Source: Crotophaga sulcirostris
Lineage: Eukaryota > Chordata > Aves > Cuculiformes > Crotophagidae
NCBI GenBank assembly: GCA_013397455.1
Contig: VYZB01000225.1
Span: 1,009,760 to 1,073,759 of the forward strand
Reading direction: 5' to 3'
Length of the DNA stretch: 64,000 bases
Shown piece after piece: positions 35,351 to 46,746 of the stretch. The position numbers were made by a program, and so were the translations under genes. The notes below the pieces were generated by a model. It was not told where the DNA came from, did no database searches, and worked only from the letters and a program-made list of their open reading frames with translations. Positions within the stretch are counted from its first letter, which is position 1; each line of letters starts with the position of its first letter.

Positions 35351-38300
35351 AATATGAGAAGGAGACATGGTATCTCTAAAACAGAGATATCAAGGTTTTC
35401 AATTGCCCGCAGCAGGGGTGAGCCGTTAGACATCAGTCCACATGTCTGTGGTGGCCTCGGTCTGACTGTCAGTCTCTACCTTCGTGGTGAGTGCACATCA
35501 ATGTTGTACTTGGTTCACATTTGGGCAGTTAGGCAGGATCTAAATCAAGTCAAGAGAACTACAGTTCCTCACTGCCCTGGCTGGAAACCAGGCTCTGCAG
35601 ACAGGCAGCTGCAGAGAGCAGGGCAGAGCGCTTGTTTAGCACATTCCTGAAGGGCACTGACTATCTGCAGCCACTTTCAAGTGGTTCTCCTCAAGCTGAC
35701 CCAGGAATGTGCCAATGGGCTGTGCAGGTAGAGCCAGCCTCGCTGGGAGTGTGCAGGACCTTCAGACACTGCAGGGAATGTAAGTGACCCTACAGTCCCT
35801 TGGAGAGCCAGAGGGAGAAACAGCTGCGATGGGAAGCACTGCAGATCGGTCCTCCCCTGCAAATAATTTATTAGCTCCTAAATTGAAGACAATTAATTGC
35901 TTAGCCCCCTTCTACTTTGTGTCAGGAATAAATCTTGTGCAATCACATGAAATAAAAGACAGTGGCAAAGGAAGAGAGGGATGCCGGAGTGCCATCAAGA
36001 AGCCAGCATTCACACCAGCTGGGGAGGTTATGCTTTCAGTCTTCCAGAGCCTCTGGCCTGAGCTGAAACAATCAGAATTTCATTCTTTTGTCGGATCACT
36101 GAATCCGAGGGAGGAAATAGGTTGGTTGAGAAACTGCTGTTCACAGAAGAGCCAGCATCCCCCAGGATGGAGCACTTAGAAAAACTTTGCATGAATTAGC
36201 AAGCAAATGTGAAGCTGGAACAAGTAAAGAGGGACAGAACTTGTCAGTTTGTCATTCTTGCAATAATCCTGTCAAATGTGATATTTAGTGAATCGGTGCA
36301 TTTTGGCTTTGTTTTTGGAAAGGAGGAAGGAAGAAGGATATTTTACTTTGTGCTGCATTTGTATTTTTCCAAACTGGAGAAGCAACTCTATTATTCATGA
36401 TCATTTTTCATCTTTAGAATATCACGTGGCAATTTCAGGATCATCTGTGAATGCCACAGTGACGTGCAGCATCTGAACATCCCAGTTGGCTACTTGCTTC
36501 ACTAATGGGGAGAATATATAACTTCAGTGCTCATTACATATTCAGAACAACCACTGGTGCCAGTTTCAATTCTTCAAGAATTTAAAACCTGGCTGGAATA
36601 CAAATCAAATCATAACCCTATCTTTTGTGAAACAGTTCACATTTTCTGCCATCAATCTCCAACCTGCTCCAGTCCTGGGTCTCTTACAAAAAAACTCATT
36701 TCAAACAGTCCATTAGAGTCTCAAGATTTAGTGTTATGAAAGGATCGAGAACAGCTCAAAATACCAAAAGAGCTCTTAAAAGATTAGTCTATCTTCTGAT
36801 TCCTTGAGAAGGGAAACCTAAATTCATCCCAGTTACATATACGTGTGTTACTACAAGAAACACTGAAAAACTCATGACAGGTTGGTCTAGGTACCAGGCA
36901 TCTTATAGCCCTAGAAAGGAAAATGTAAATACTTAAGAGAAAAGTTACTGCATTTATGGTACCAGAATGGGGACGCAAATCAAGAACTGGAGCTCCACAG
37001 AGCATAAGAAATGATTGTCACCCAACGCGTTCTGTTTGAGGGCTAGTGATCTCACTGGCAGGGCTCAGAAATTAGTCCAAGTTTTCAAATTTAAAATTGA
37101 CACAGAAAAGCACATAGTTTCTGACCTGGGAAGTCTGATGGAGGAGCTGTTGTCTGAAATAGTATAAAGTGTCTGAGTAATTTGTCAGACTTAACACATC
37201 CTGCCTCAGGAGTCCAGGTGGGAACTTTACTATAAGGAACAAAATTAAATGCAAAAATACCTGCTAACAGTTCAACTACTGTGTCATCAACACTCCACAA
37301 ATAAAGCTGTTAAACTACATGATTCTCCACCAGTGTAAGTGCTATGCCAACTGGAAGAATTCTGGAAGGATGCAATCAGGGAAATAGGACTGTCCTAATT
37401 AGGGCTAGATCAGAAGATGGGATTATTTTTCTTCATTAAACAGAGGAAGGACGTAGAGTGGGTCGTTGGCTACAGAGCTATGCAAGAAATCCTGAGCCTC
37501 TGCTGGGTGCAAGACATTTAGATGAAGACCATCTTATGCAGGAGGAGCAACCAACATCCAGACACTGATCTGGAATATATAAGCTAGCAATTTAGAGAGA
37601 AAAAAACCATCCCATCTCCTTGGGAGGACATCGTTCCAAGATCAGAAGTTTTCTGGCAGACTCTTCCTCCCGTCAGCTGTGCCAGGTTCAACCACTTATC
37701 ACAAGCTGGAGGGGGATGTTTCCCCACATTTATATTTGGCACGAGAATTTTCAGTTCAGAATGATGGAGCTGTTACAGAGGTAGTGCTTATGAGAGCAAC
37801 ATCCTCCCAGATGGCCTCATAAAAGAGGGAGAGGACGAGCTTGTCTCGATGACTTGGATTTGCCAAGTCGGCAGAGCTAAAGATCAAGTCTTGAAAAGAA
37901 AAGGTCATGTTGCATCATATAAGTCCCACCTTCCTTGGGAAAATAGCTTTAATCCAGCATCAATCAAATCAACAAGAGTTTTTCCAATGCCTTGAACAAC
38001 AGCAAGATCAAACTTTGAAGACACCATCTAAAGCCAGGGAAGATAGTAACAATCTTTCTAATCACTGGGATGGGCTTTACGTCAGTCCCTAAATGACTAA
38101 GACATGGATCTATGCCTGAAGAGACTAAACATTAAAAGGGATAAAAGCATGATGTTGCCAGTAGATGATTTTACATTAGTCTAATTTTCAGATTTCCTAG
38201 GTGAGTGAGCAGTGATGTCTTCTGCAAACATTTTGAAAGCAATCAACACTCAGGTGAAGCTTTGTCTTGCACAGATGTGCTTCTGCAAAGGTTTATAGAT

Positions 38301-39120
38301 ACCAAAGCCAGCTCAAAAGCCACCATCATCCAGCAGCAGAATCTGATACTAAACCACACAGGGCTTCCTGTTAGGACTAATATTAATGGTCTGCTGTGCA
38401 CCAGACAGAAGCTGAGCTCCCATCAGAGTGAGTGTTGACCATGGGAAACTGGTGCATATCTTCTTTGGGGGACAGTTGAAAAGGGTGGATAATGCAAAAT
38501 GTGAGTGCTGCTCCAGCCAACTGCTATTCAGACAAATCAGGGACCTCTTGTTCCTGCACCAGCTCTTGCGAGGCCAGTGCTGAGCAACCTCTTGTGCTAC
38601 ACAGTTGTACAAATCTTTTTGTTGTTTAGTGATAAGACTGTGGGAGATTTTGACAAAATAAATTTTTAAAAACCCACCCAGATGATGCCTCCTCCCTCTC
38701 TCTTTGCTTCCCTTCCCTGCTGAAAAGCATGATCCACTGGTATGTGATAAGGGTTCAGCTTCCAGCCAGTTAATTAACAGCTGAAAATCAAATCCAGACA
38801 AATCCAATGAAAAAATAAGACTCCTAACCAATGCTAGTGAACTATTGGAACATCTTAGCTTGGGCTCAGTATGTGTCAGTAGGTTGCAATATACATTTCC
38901 ATAGCTACCTGCTAATATCTGATAAAGTTTGAAAAAAGAAAAATCATTGTTGTTGGACCCAGATTCACAGCAATGTGTTTTCAGAAGTGAAGCTCGTCTT
39001 CCAGCCAGGGCTGGATTTCAACCTTCAGCTGTTTCACATAATCTTTGTGGCAAAATGTTTGATCCATGTAATTCAGTCTAATTTTCTTTTGGGCAAAGAT
39101 ACCCTGAAATCATGGCCCGT

Positions 39121-39173
39121 ACCCTTGTGGCTGACATTTCATCTTGAAGTGGCCTATTTCAAACCACAAGGGT
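39121..39173. repeat. Inverted repeat with 33-base spacer
   Basis: The arms acccttgtgg (39121-39130) and ccacaagggt (39164-39173) are exact reverse complements. The spacer pairs poorly, so this is a weak microRNA-precursor shape. Recorded as a foldback only. Confidence 0.6.
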
Positions 39174-40109
39174 GCCAGTTTCACATGTTACTGGATTTAC
39201 GTGTACTTCCTACTAACAATCTCTGACGAAAGATTTATGACTTGATTTTGTGGGTTTTATTCTGGTGAGTTTATTTGGAATATATTAATAAAGAGGGCAT
39301 TTATTGAAATATCCTACATCAGCTATAAGGTACTTCAAACCTGAAGGTGCCTGTTGTCAAGGGAAGATTTTTCTCAACTGCACTTTATACACTGAAGTTA
39401 CTTCTTGTACTTGCACAGGAACCTCCCTACAATGAGGCAGTTACAACATGACTAATGGGCTCATCATGACTAATAAGTTCACCCCAGTTACAGCACATCA
39501 GTCAAACCAAGCGTTGTTTTTCACCAGACATGACACATCATGATGCGTGAGGCTGGGAATTTTGAAAGATAATATTAGTGATAGACTGCATCCTGATGCA
39601 ACATCTCAAAATGCAATTTTAACTATCTGTGGGGTAACCATGCGGAATTTCTGCTGGGAAGCCTTGAGCCAGGATCTCTGCTGACTCCCCTGAGTAAGCA
39701 TCAGGTGCTCATAAGGATATTGCTCTGTCCATGTCATCTTGTTACAGAGGGGATGTTTTTAGGAGGTCAGTCAGACAGGTTGGTTTCCAAGATTATTGGG
39801 ATTAAGGTTTGAGATGGAATCATGCCTTAGGTAAAATGCTTACAAAGATCAAACCTTTGAATAGCTTTTAACTAGGATTAAGAGGTGAATAAAACAGGAA
39901 AGAGCAAAAATAAGCACTCAGCAAGAGGGTCAGTCAGTGTGGCTCTGAAGCAGGGTGTTCCTCAGTGGCTGTCCCAGCAAAGCAGGCCAGGGAAAACTGA
40001 GAACTGGGAGCATCTGCCTGATGTCATGAGAGATGGCTGCATCTAACTGAACTTCACAGCAACACTTCAACTGCTTCCATTAAAACGGGGTTTGAAATAA
40101 ATATTTTTT

Positions 40110-40153
40110 AAAAACGAACCAACCAACCAAAAAACACAACAACAACCAAGAAA
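40110..40153. repeat. A/C-rich simple repeat (AACC/AAC)
   Basis: Runs of aacc (three units) and aac (three units) in an A/C-only tract, typical low-complexity filler. Confidence 0.8.
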
Positions 40154-41601
40154 CAGGTGTCTGTTAGTTATGAAAACAAGAACTGGTAACTTTCTGCCAT
40201 ACCCATGACCCCATTCTCCCCCTTCTCTCAACTCACCCACCCTCCCAAATCTGTCATTCCAGGTAAAGAAATATCACCTTATCTTTAACTCTCACAGCAC
40301 AAGCAGTGCGAATTATGGCCTCATCCTGAGTTTTAACACACACAGAACCCTGTAAAAGAGCTGTAGGGTGAGAATATGAAGCTTTATCATGACAGCATCA
40401 ATGTCTCTTAGATAGCTTCAAGTCCCCTAAATTTTATGTGAAAACCTCAGGTCTTTGGCATTTCTAGGTATTAAGCCCCAAACCGTAGCATTTTGTCTGG
40501 CACTGGTAGGCAGCCACTGGTTTGCTGCTAATTACAACCCAGAGGTGTCTGTGAAGATCACTCTGGCTTGTGGTATTCATGAAATGTGCAGAGTGAGAAA
40601 TGTGTGGGCTAATGGGAACATTTTCTTCTGACCTTTGCAAGTTTAAGTGGTGATAAGGTGGTTACACTGATGGCCAATTTGGTTTGGGGATCCTTTCTTC
40701 ATTATTTCTGCTGCTTGACACTGTAAGGCTAACTGGTGTAGAAGTTAATGGCAAAAAAACTCTCCTAAGCTGCAGTTAAGTATGACATAATGAGGACATC
40801 AATTAACTTAGGGCAAGTGTTTATGATTAACTATGAAAATCAGTAGCATTCCATGGTACATAACAGCAGAGGGAAGACAGTTTTCCAGGTCATTATTTCA
40901 CTACCTAGTCATTATCTTACAGCAATATCTTAAATGTCCTGACTGAGAAAATATAAATTTTCAGTAGAGCTTTTATTTTGGGTATTCCTGCATTCATAAC
41001 ATCAGAAAAGGGCATTACCTTTTCATATAACTCGATAGTTGTGGATCTGCCTTCTAAACCTTCACTGAAACAGCAGAAGAGATGTTGCATATTGTAGACT
41101 GCAGCTGCTGGCTGATATTACTACATTGCATGAAGATAAATATGCACTCTATTCAGATATTTACCAAGAGGAGCAGAAAAATTATCTACTGATTCATGTA
41201 TTTATAAACCATCTCACGATCTCAGAAAGGAGGTCGGGGGAAATCTTGATAGGAAGAAAAGATTTATGGAAAGCTATGTTTCACCCTGGGTAAGAATTTG
41301 CAAGATGATGAGGTAGCAGAAAAGGAGAGCTGTTTTCATTCATCAGAAACTTTGCAGGTATGGGGCAGAGAAAAACCAGGCTGTTTGTGTGTAAGTCTGA
41401 TCTTGCCTTACCTGGCCAAGGGGCCAACCCATAACCAACAGAGGTTGGCAGAACTTCAGCACCTAGCCCAGCCCATATTCTGGGTAACTAATGATGAGAA
41501 AAATAGTGATGAGCTGGAGGGTGTCCAACAGAGAGCAGTGAGAGCATTACAAAGTGAGAGGAATTGAATTATAGGGAGGGATTATAACAAAGAATGAAAT
41601 A

Positions 41602-41640
41602 TTGCTCTAGGCCAGGTCTGTGCCTAGAGCAAAGCTTTGC
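41602..41640. repeat. 11-bp stem hairpin overlapping a 12-bp palindrome
   Basis: The arms ttgctctaggc (41602-41612) and gcctagagcaa (41622-41632) are perfect inverted repeats with a 9-base loop, caggtctgt. The right arm runs into a perfect palindrome gcaaagctttgc at 41629-41640, so two alternative foldbacks compete. Too short for a typical microRNA precursor by itself. Confidence 0.85.
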
Positions 41641-43302
41641 ACATAGAGATTTCCTCTGATTTATATTAGTGAAGGTTTTAGCTTCTAATGTCCTTATTCA
41701 CTTTGCACAGAACATTTTATTCCTTGGATGGTTATATGGAAGTCAAAGGGAATGTTTTGCCTCGTGCTGGAAAAGGATTTTAACAGATTATCAACAGTAG
41801 AAACTTACTTTAGGTTTAGAAATATAAAATCTGTAGGCAGTAGCAGAGAATTCTGCAGATATTAAGAGAAAAAAAAATCATGCGAAGTGTCAGTTAGTGT
41901 CTCAAACACTAGGATTTATTTAAGCCCTAAAATTGAGGACATTTTTTTGTCCACCAAAAGGCTCACTGACCTGAGTGAGAGCTGGTCATGCTAAAGGCTG
42001 AGCAAGGTATCCCACTTAGACCTAGTCTGTGTAATGCAAGCATCAACCCAGCAGCAGAAACATGACTAAAGACCTTGATAATGGCAAAAGCAACAAAAAG
42101 CCACAGCAGAATAGAAGACAATACTGAAATGAGAGGGAAAATCAGGTCTGCATCACTCAAACATATAGATATTCATAATTATCCCCTCCAACCTCTAGCA
42201 GATTGTTTGTTGTGGAGCTAACAGGTCACCAGACTGTGTATAACAATAGTTTATTTCTACAGCCTCTGTTGATCTATTGCTGAGCATCTAATCAAATACT
42301 ACTCACACTTAGAGTGCCTAATAACCATTTCAGAGCTCATTTCTAAAACTGCACAGAACATTTTATAAATGGAAGTGTACCATAATGTGCCATTGCAGAA
42401 GGCATCTCAGTTGCTCTGAAAAAAAGGTCCACCATGAAGGAGACAAGTGTAGCTCAACATCTAAACAGCCCAGACAAGCAGTAACAGCCAGAAAAATGCG
42501 TAAAATTCCACTTGCAGCAGCTGCCAAAAAAATAAAACAAGTAAAAGCAGACTTACTTCACCCATTAAATCCATCAGTCCCTGGGAGATCCATTAACAAA
42601 CCTACTCAACACCCCAGGGGTCCCACTCCCCAGGCTGTTACGCACCATGCCCAGCATTGCCCTCCCCAGTGAAAAGCAACAGGCAGAGGTGTCTCCCCTT
42701 GCTCATTCTGCAGGAACCAAGTCTCTCCACTATGACTTTTTTTTCTTGCTCCCTGTACTCTGGCCAGATGTCCTGCACGCTGCATCTTTCCTGCACACTT
42801 CATCAGAGGGGTAGATGGCCACGGCCGTGCCACCCCTCCCTCTGCGCTCACATCCAGACCCTGCAAGCCAGGAGCTTGAGTGCAAGGTGTCAGACCTGGC
42901 GGGGAGCAGAGCTGGCAGCCTGCTCCGCTCCACTTGGCTCACAGGAGAGAAAATCTACCTTGGTTTGTAGCCCTTTTACAGGAATCCTACAGGCTACACC
43001 CCGCAGGAGACGTGAACTTTAGAAGTACTGTGAAACGAGCCCCATGCTGCCTGGTGGGACTGGGAGAGGACTTGCTGTGAACATAATTTTCCACAACTCT
43101 GGGACATTTCGGAGTGGGATAACCTGTAATGAGCTGATGCTAACACACAAGGTGCTAGACACTGTTGCACCCAGGCAAATTCCCTGTCGTTTGTTACTCC
43201 AAAAGGCAGTGTCATGCATGACCACTCCAGCCCAATGTAACACCACTGCCTATTGAATTTCCCGAAGCCTATCTTGCGTAGTTGTCTCCAGTTCCTGGAG
43301 AA

Positions 43303-43527
43303 TATCACAGTTTCACACAGTATAACCAGGTTGGAAGAGACCTCTAAGATCATCAAGTCCAACCTATAAGCCAACACTAACACCACCTCGTCACCTAAAC
43401 CATGGCACTCAGTGCCTCATCCAATCTTCCCTTACACACTTCAAGGGTCGGCGACTCCACCACCTCCCTGGGCAGCGCATTCCAGTGGCCAATCACCCTT
43501 TCAGTGAAGAACTTCTTCCTAACATCA
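43303..43527 (-). mobile_element. CR1 LINE 3' end (young subfamily), inverted
   Basis: Minus-strand CR1. On the plus strand it begins with the complement of the tail ('tatcacagtttcacacag'), continues through 'ggttggaagagacctctaag' and 'taaaccatggcactcagtgc', and includes the complement of the ORF2 C-terminal coding part ('gcattccagtggccaatcac'). It ends at 'acttcttcctaacatca', which corresponds to the 'ttgatgttagga' point in the sense copies. It is truncated at nearly the same site as the 25251 copy. Slightly more CpG decay than the two sense copies suggests a somewhat older insertion or neutral drift. Confidence 0.9.
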
Positions 43528-46500
43528 AAAATTTTATCTTATCTTCGTACACATGATCTCCTGTTGCCATCCAAAAGAACACTGCAGAACACTGGGAAAA
43601 TGGTTATGAGCTTGCCTCTTTATGCTTTTCATTATGTTCTGTGTAAGAATGATTGATTTCTGGTTGCTATCATATTTTCACTAGGTATCTAGAGATATGT
43701 ACATAAATCAAAGTAATGTTTCCCATGGTACAGGCAAATCAAACCAGCAATTATTTTCTCATTTCATTTTTAACCACTAAACTCCCATTTTATCTCCTGA
43801 TAATGATGAATATGGTTCTGACACCAGAGGTCCACAAGCTCCTGCTATATTTATTCAGCACAGCGCACAAATAAGTTACTTGTTAATATATGAACTGTCA
43901 TGTAAGAAGCCACAATTATGCATGATTCACCCCTACAAGCTATGTAAATCTGTGGTGTGTATATATGATAACAAATGAGTGTTACTTGATGGGAAAACAC
44001 AGGTGCCAAGAATTAGGACTCTGTACTGCGGATGTCAGATACGGCATCGGTGTTAACACCTCCACTAACCCTTACCTTCAGGTAGATGCATTTCCAAGGG
44101 CTTATCGAGCATCCTCTATCACCCCAGTCTGTCAAAGTGCTGGCAGCAAGCCAGACCAGATCCCAACCATGCTGCATTGTTTAGTGGGAAGGTAAGAGAG
44201 CACGTGCCTCCTTGCAAAGATCAAAACCCACACTGCACAGACTCCCTGCTTTCAGTTTTATATGGTCAGAATTTGGACACATTCCTGTTATTGCCATAGC
44301 AGTGACTAAATGGGGGTAACAAGCTGTAAAGGAGTTGCACTGCTTACTCACGGAGGTGCATGAGTCTTGCTGGAGACAGCCATTGGCAGGGGAAGCTGGA
44401 AACAGAGCACATAAGGAGACATCTAAGCAAATGCATTGCCTGATGGAGCTGTTTGAAAACCTTTGGGTTGTTGTTTCACCCATGGAGGGCGTGGAAGTCA
44501 AATGAAGTTACATGTTGGGAACGATTATTTTTTCTTAATAGTTCTGTCCACCTCTAAGCAAACATCAGGTCATTAACTCTGGCCATAATCCTGAAAACTT
44601 TCATTCTGGTGGATATAAACATGTCTGAGTACTCTGTGTGACACAAGGAATGTAGAGCTTCATCACATGCAGCCCTTTGTAAAGGTGCATCATTACAAGC
44701 ACAGAGAGCAGAAGCACAACACAGAAAGGTTTTCAGTCACACACCCTCACCTCCCATTTCAGTTCCCATCTTGACATAAAATTTAGTATGATTTGTGTAA
44801 AATTAGTTAATTCATAAAATCTTCCAGCATACAAATAGGTCATTATATCTATTAGCTCTTTCCTCTCGTTCCATCTTGACCAGAAATTATTATCAGACTA
44901 ACCTTGGCCACTGATTCTGTCTTTGCCTAAGAAAGCCATTTTCTCCTATCCACTCCTGTTTCAACTAGAAGAGCCCAAGCACATTTTCAGCATCAGCCCT
45001 GCAGCCCTTGGAGAAGTTAACAGGTTAATGCCTTGAGCATCTTCCTCCTTACATGTGCCCAGCCTGCTTTCTGTCTCACAATGCCAGTAAAAGACTGCAT
45101 AGATGAGTCTGAATTATGGACAGAGGAAGAATGCAAAATTATACTCTTATTTCCAGAGAATAAATATACAAACCCACCATTTTTAGCACATAACCTGACT
45201 GCTTCAAAGTAAAATTAAAGGTTACAGTGGTGAAGAGTTTCGTATCAGCACAATTTTTAACATTTTATGTCCTTGATGAAGCAGCTATTAAAAAGAGTGT
45301 TTTGTACAATTTGGCTCTGATTTATTAATGTTATAAATTACAGCATAGACCACCCTGTAATCAAGTGCTTGTGAACCCTATGTGTAACACCTTGAAAATG
45401 AGCAAGCTCGTAGGAAACAGAAGCAGTTTCCTTCTTTAGATAAAAACGTAGACAGTTGAAACACAAGCCAGAGCAGTCCAAGGGTCAGAGTGAAAAAAAC
45501 CTGCTTCTGCTCACAGGTTTTGAATTCTTCTTCATGCCATTCTGTTAGTTATGGTATTGGATAACATCTTTGGTGTTTTCTTAGCCCCTAGTGGACAGTA
45601 ACACACAGATCCAAGCTCCACACACAATTGGAATAATCTGTTCGTTTTGGAAACAAAGGGCTCTATTGAGTCACCATTAACACGTGTAAATAGGAGTGGG
45701 CAGAGTGCCACTTTGGACAGGGGATACATTTTGATATGGGTCCTTGCTTCTCACCCACAGAAAGTAAAAAAGACTACTCCATTTTTCCTGTTCCTTGCTG
45801 CAACGCCTCATGCACTAAAAGCTGAAAAAAATCACTGATTTCTTTCTTTTGAAAGGAATAAAATGCTTCTGATTTGTACTCCCGGTAGGGGAAGAAACTG
45901 GTGGGCAGTATGAACGAAACTCTGATTAGGCTGATGGTGCAAAGATGTAGCAAGAAACTGGATATAATTATGCCAGACGCATCACGTTCATTGTGCGATG
46001 CTATTCACAGGGTTCTTGTCTTTTGAAAACTTTAATTGTCTGAAAATGACTAAGAAGTTAGACTGTATTCAGATGATACCCTGACAGGTCAGGTATCTCT
46101 CAAGTATTTCTGTAGAGTCAATCAGCATAATATGCAGACACCACAGCATGCCATAACTCAGTTTGGTCTTCTTTTTTCTCTCTCCCTCTCACTCTGCATG
46201 ATCAGGTGTGCAGGGCTGCTGAAGCAGATTTTCCCCTGACTGTTCCTGGTGCACTTCCTTGCCCTTGATTGCATATGGCCACATTCACACAAAGGATGAT
46301 CAGATCTTTACCTTCCTTTCTGCTGTACAAGTTGTGCAGGGCAATCACTTGTCAGTCACACTCCATTCCTGCTCATGTCCCTGAGGTGCAGTTTTGATAC
46401 AGGGAAGCACAATGTGCTTTGCTTTGTACCCTGGGGAACAGCATGAGCATCAAGAAACTTATCTCTTCATTTCTGTATTCATAGTGCCTTCTCTTCCAGT

Positions 46501-46654
46501 TCCAGAGTTGCTCACAAATTCTTTAAGATGTTTCTCCCTGCAGTACATGCTTAGTTATTAACAGCATCTTAGATTTACAGACTTACAACTAAAGACTCAA
46601 AGAAATAAAGGAGTATCAAAGACCTCTAGATTTCTACATTGCATTGTGCAGTTT
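43528..46654. other. Unique non-repetitive DNA
   Basis: Between a CR1 and a MIR remnant. Two short minus-strand segments (44352-44395 and 44076-44139) have good splice-like borders and are discussed as a finding. Nothing else identified. Confidence 0.55.
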
Positions 46655-46746
46655 ACTTTTGAAAACACTGAATACCTAGACCTCAACGACCTACCCAAGG
46701 TCACACTAGGAATCAGTGACAGCAGAGATGTGAACTGCAGCTTCTG
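46655..46746 (+). mobile_element. MIR SINE remnant
   Basis: The stretch 'cctacccaaggtcacactag' followed by 'gaatcagtgacagcagagat' and 'gtgaactgcagcttctg' aligns in order and spacing with the MIR core and 3' half. The family consensus there reads roughly 'cttgcccaaggtcacacagc', 'agtggcagagc', 'cgaacccaggcagtctg'. Upstream, 'aaaacactgaatacctagac' can be matched to the 'aaactgaggcacagagagg' part. This is the clearer of the two MIR-like remnants in the window. The 3' end of the element seems lost. Confidence 0.65.

Larger units (their letters stand above)
35351..43302. other. Unique non-repetitive DNA
   Basis: Eight kilobases with no recognised transposon. Contains foldbacks at 39121 and 41602, an A/C-rich tract at 40110 and a locally GC-richer stretch at about 42640-43020 where open frames occur on both strands, as expected from GC content alone. 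A possible, very decayed CR1 trace near 41510 was not accepted. Confidence 0.6.

Noticed and set aside
34684..35433. Several long open frames through 34684-35433
   Set aside because: They consist of the GGAA repeat plus 432 Ns, read as unknown residues; artefacts of the gap.
38349..38831. 160-codon minus-strand open frame
   Set aside because: No domain, no supporting splice or promoter signal; consistent with chance.
41490..41560. Possible decayed CR1 trace (gagctggagggtgtccaaca)
   Set aside because: Only about 40 bases resemble CR1, with no continuation on either side.
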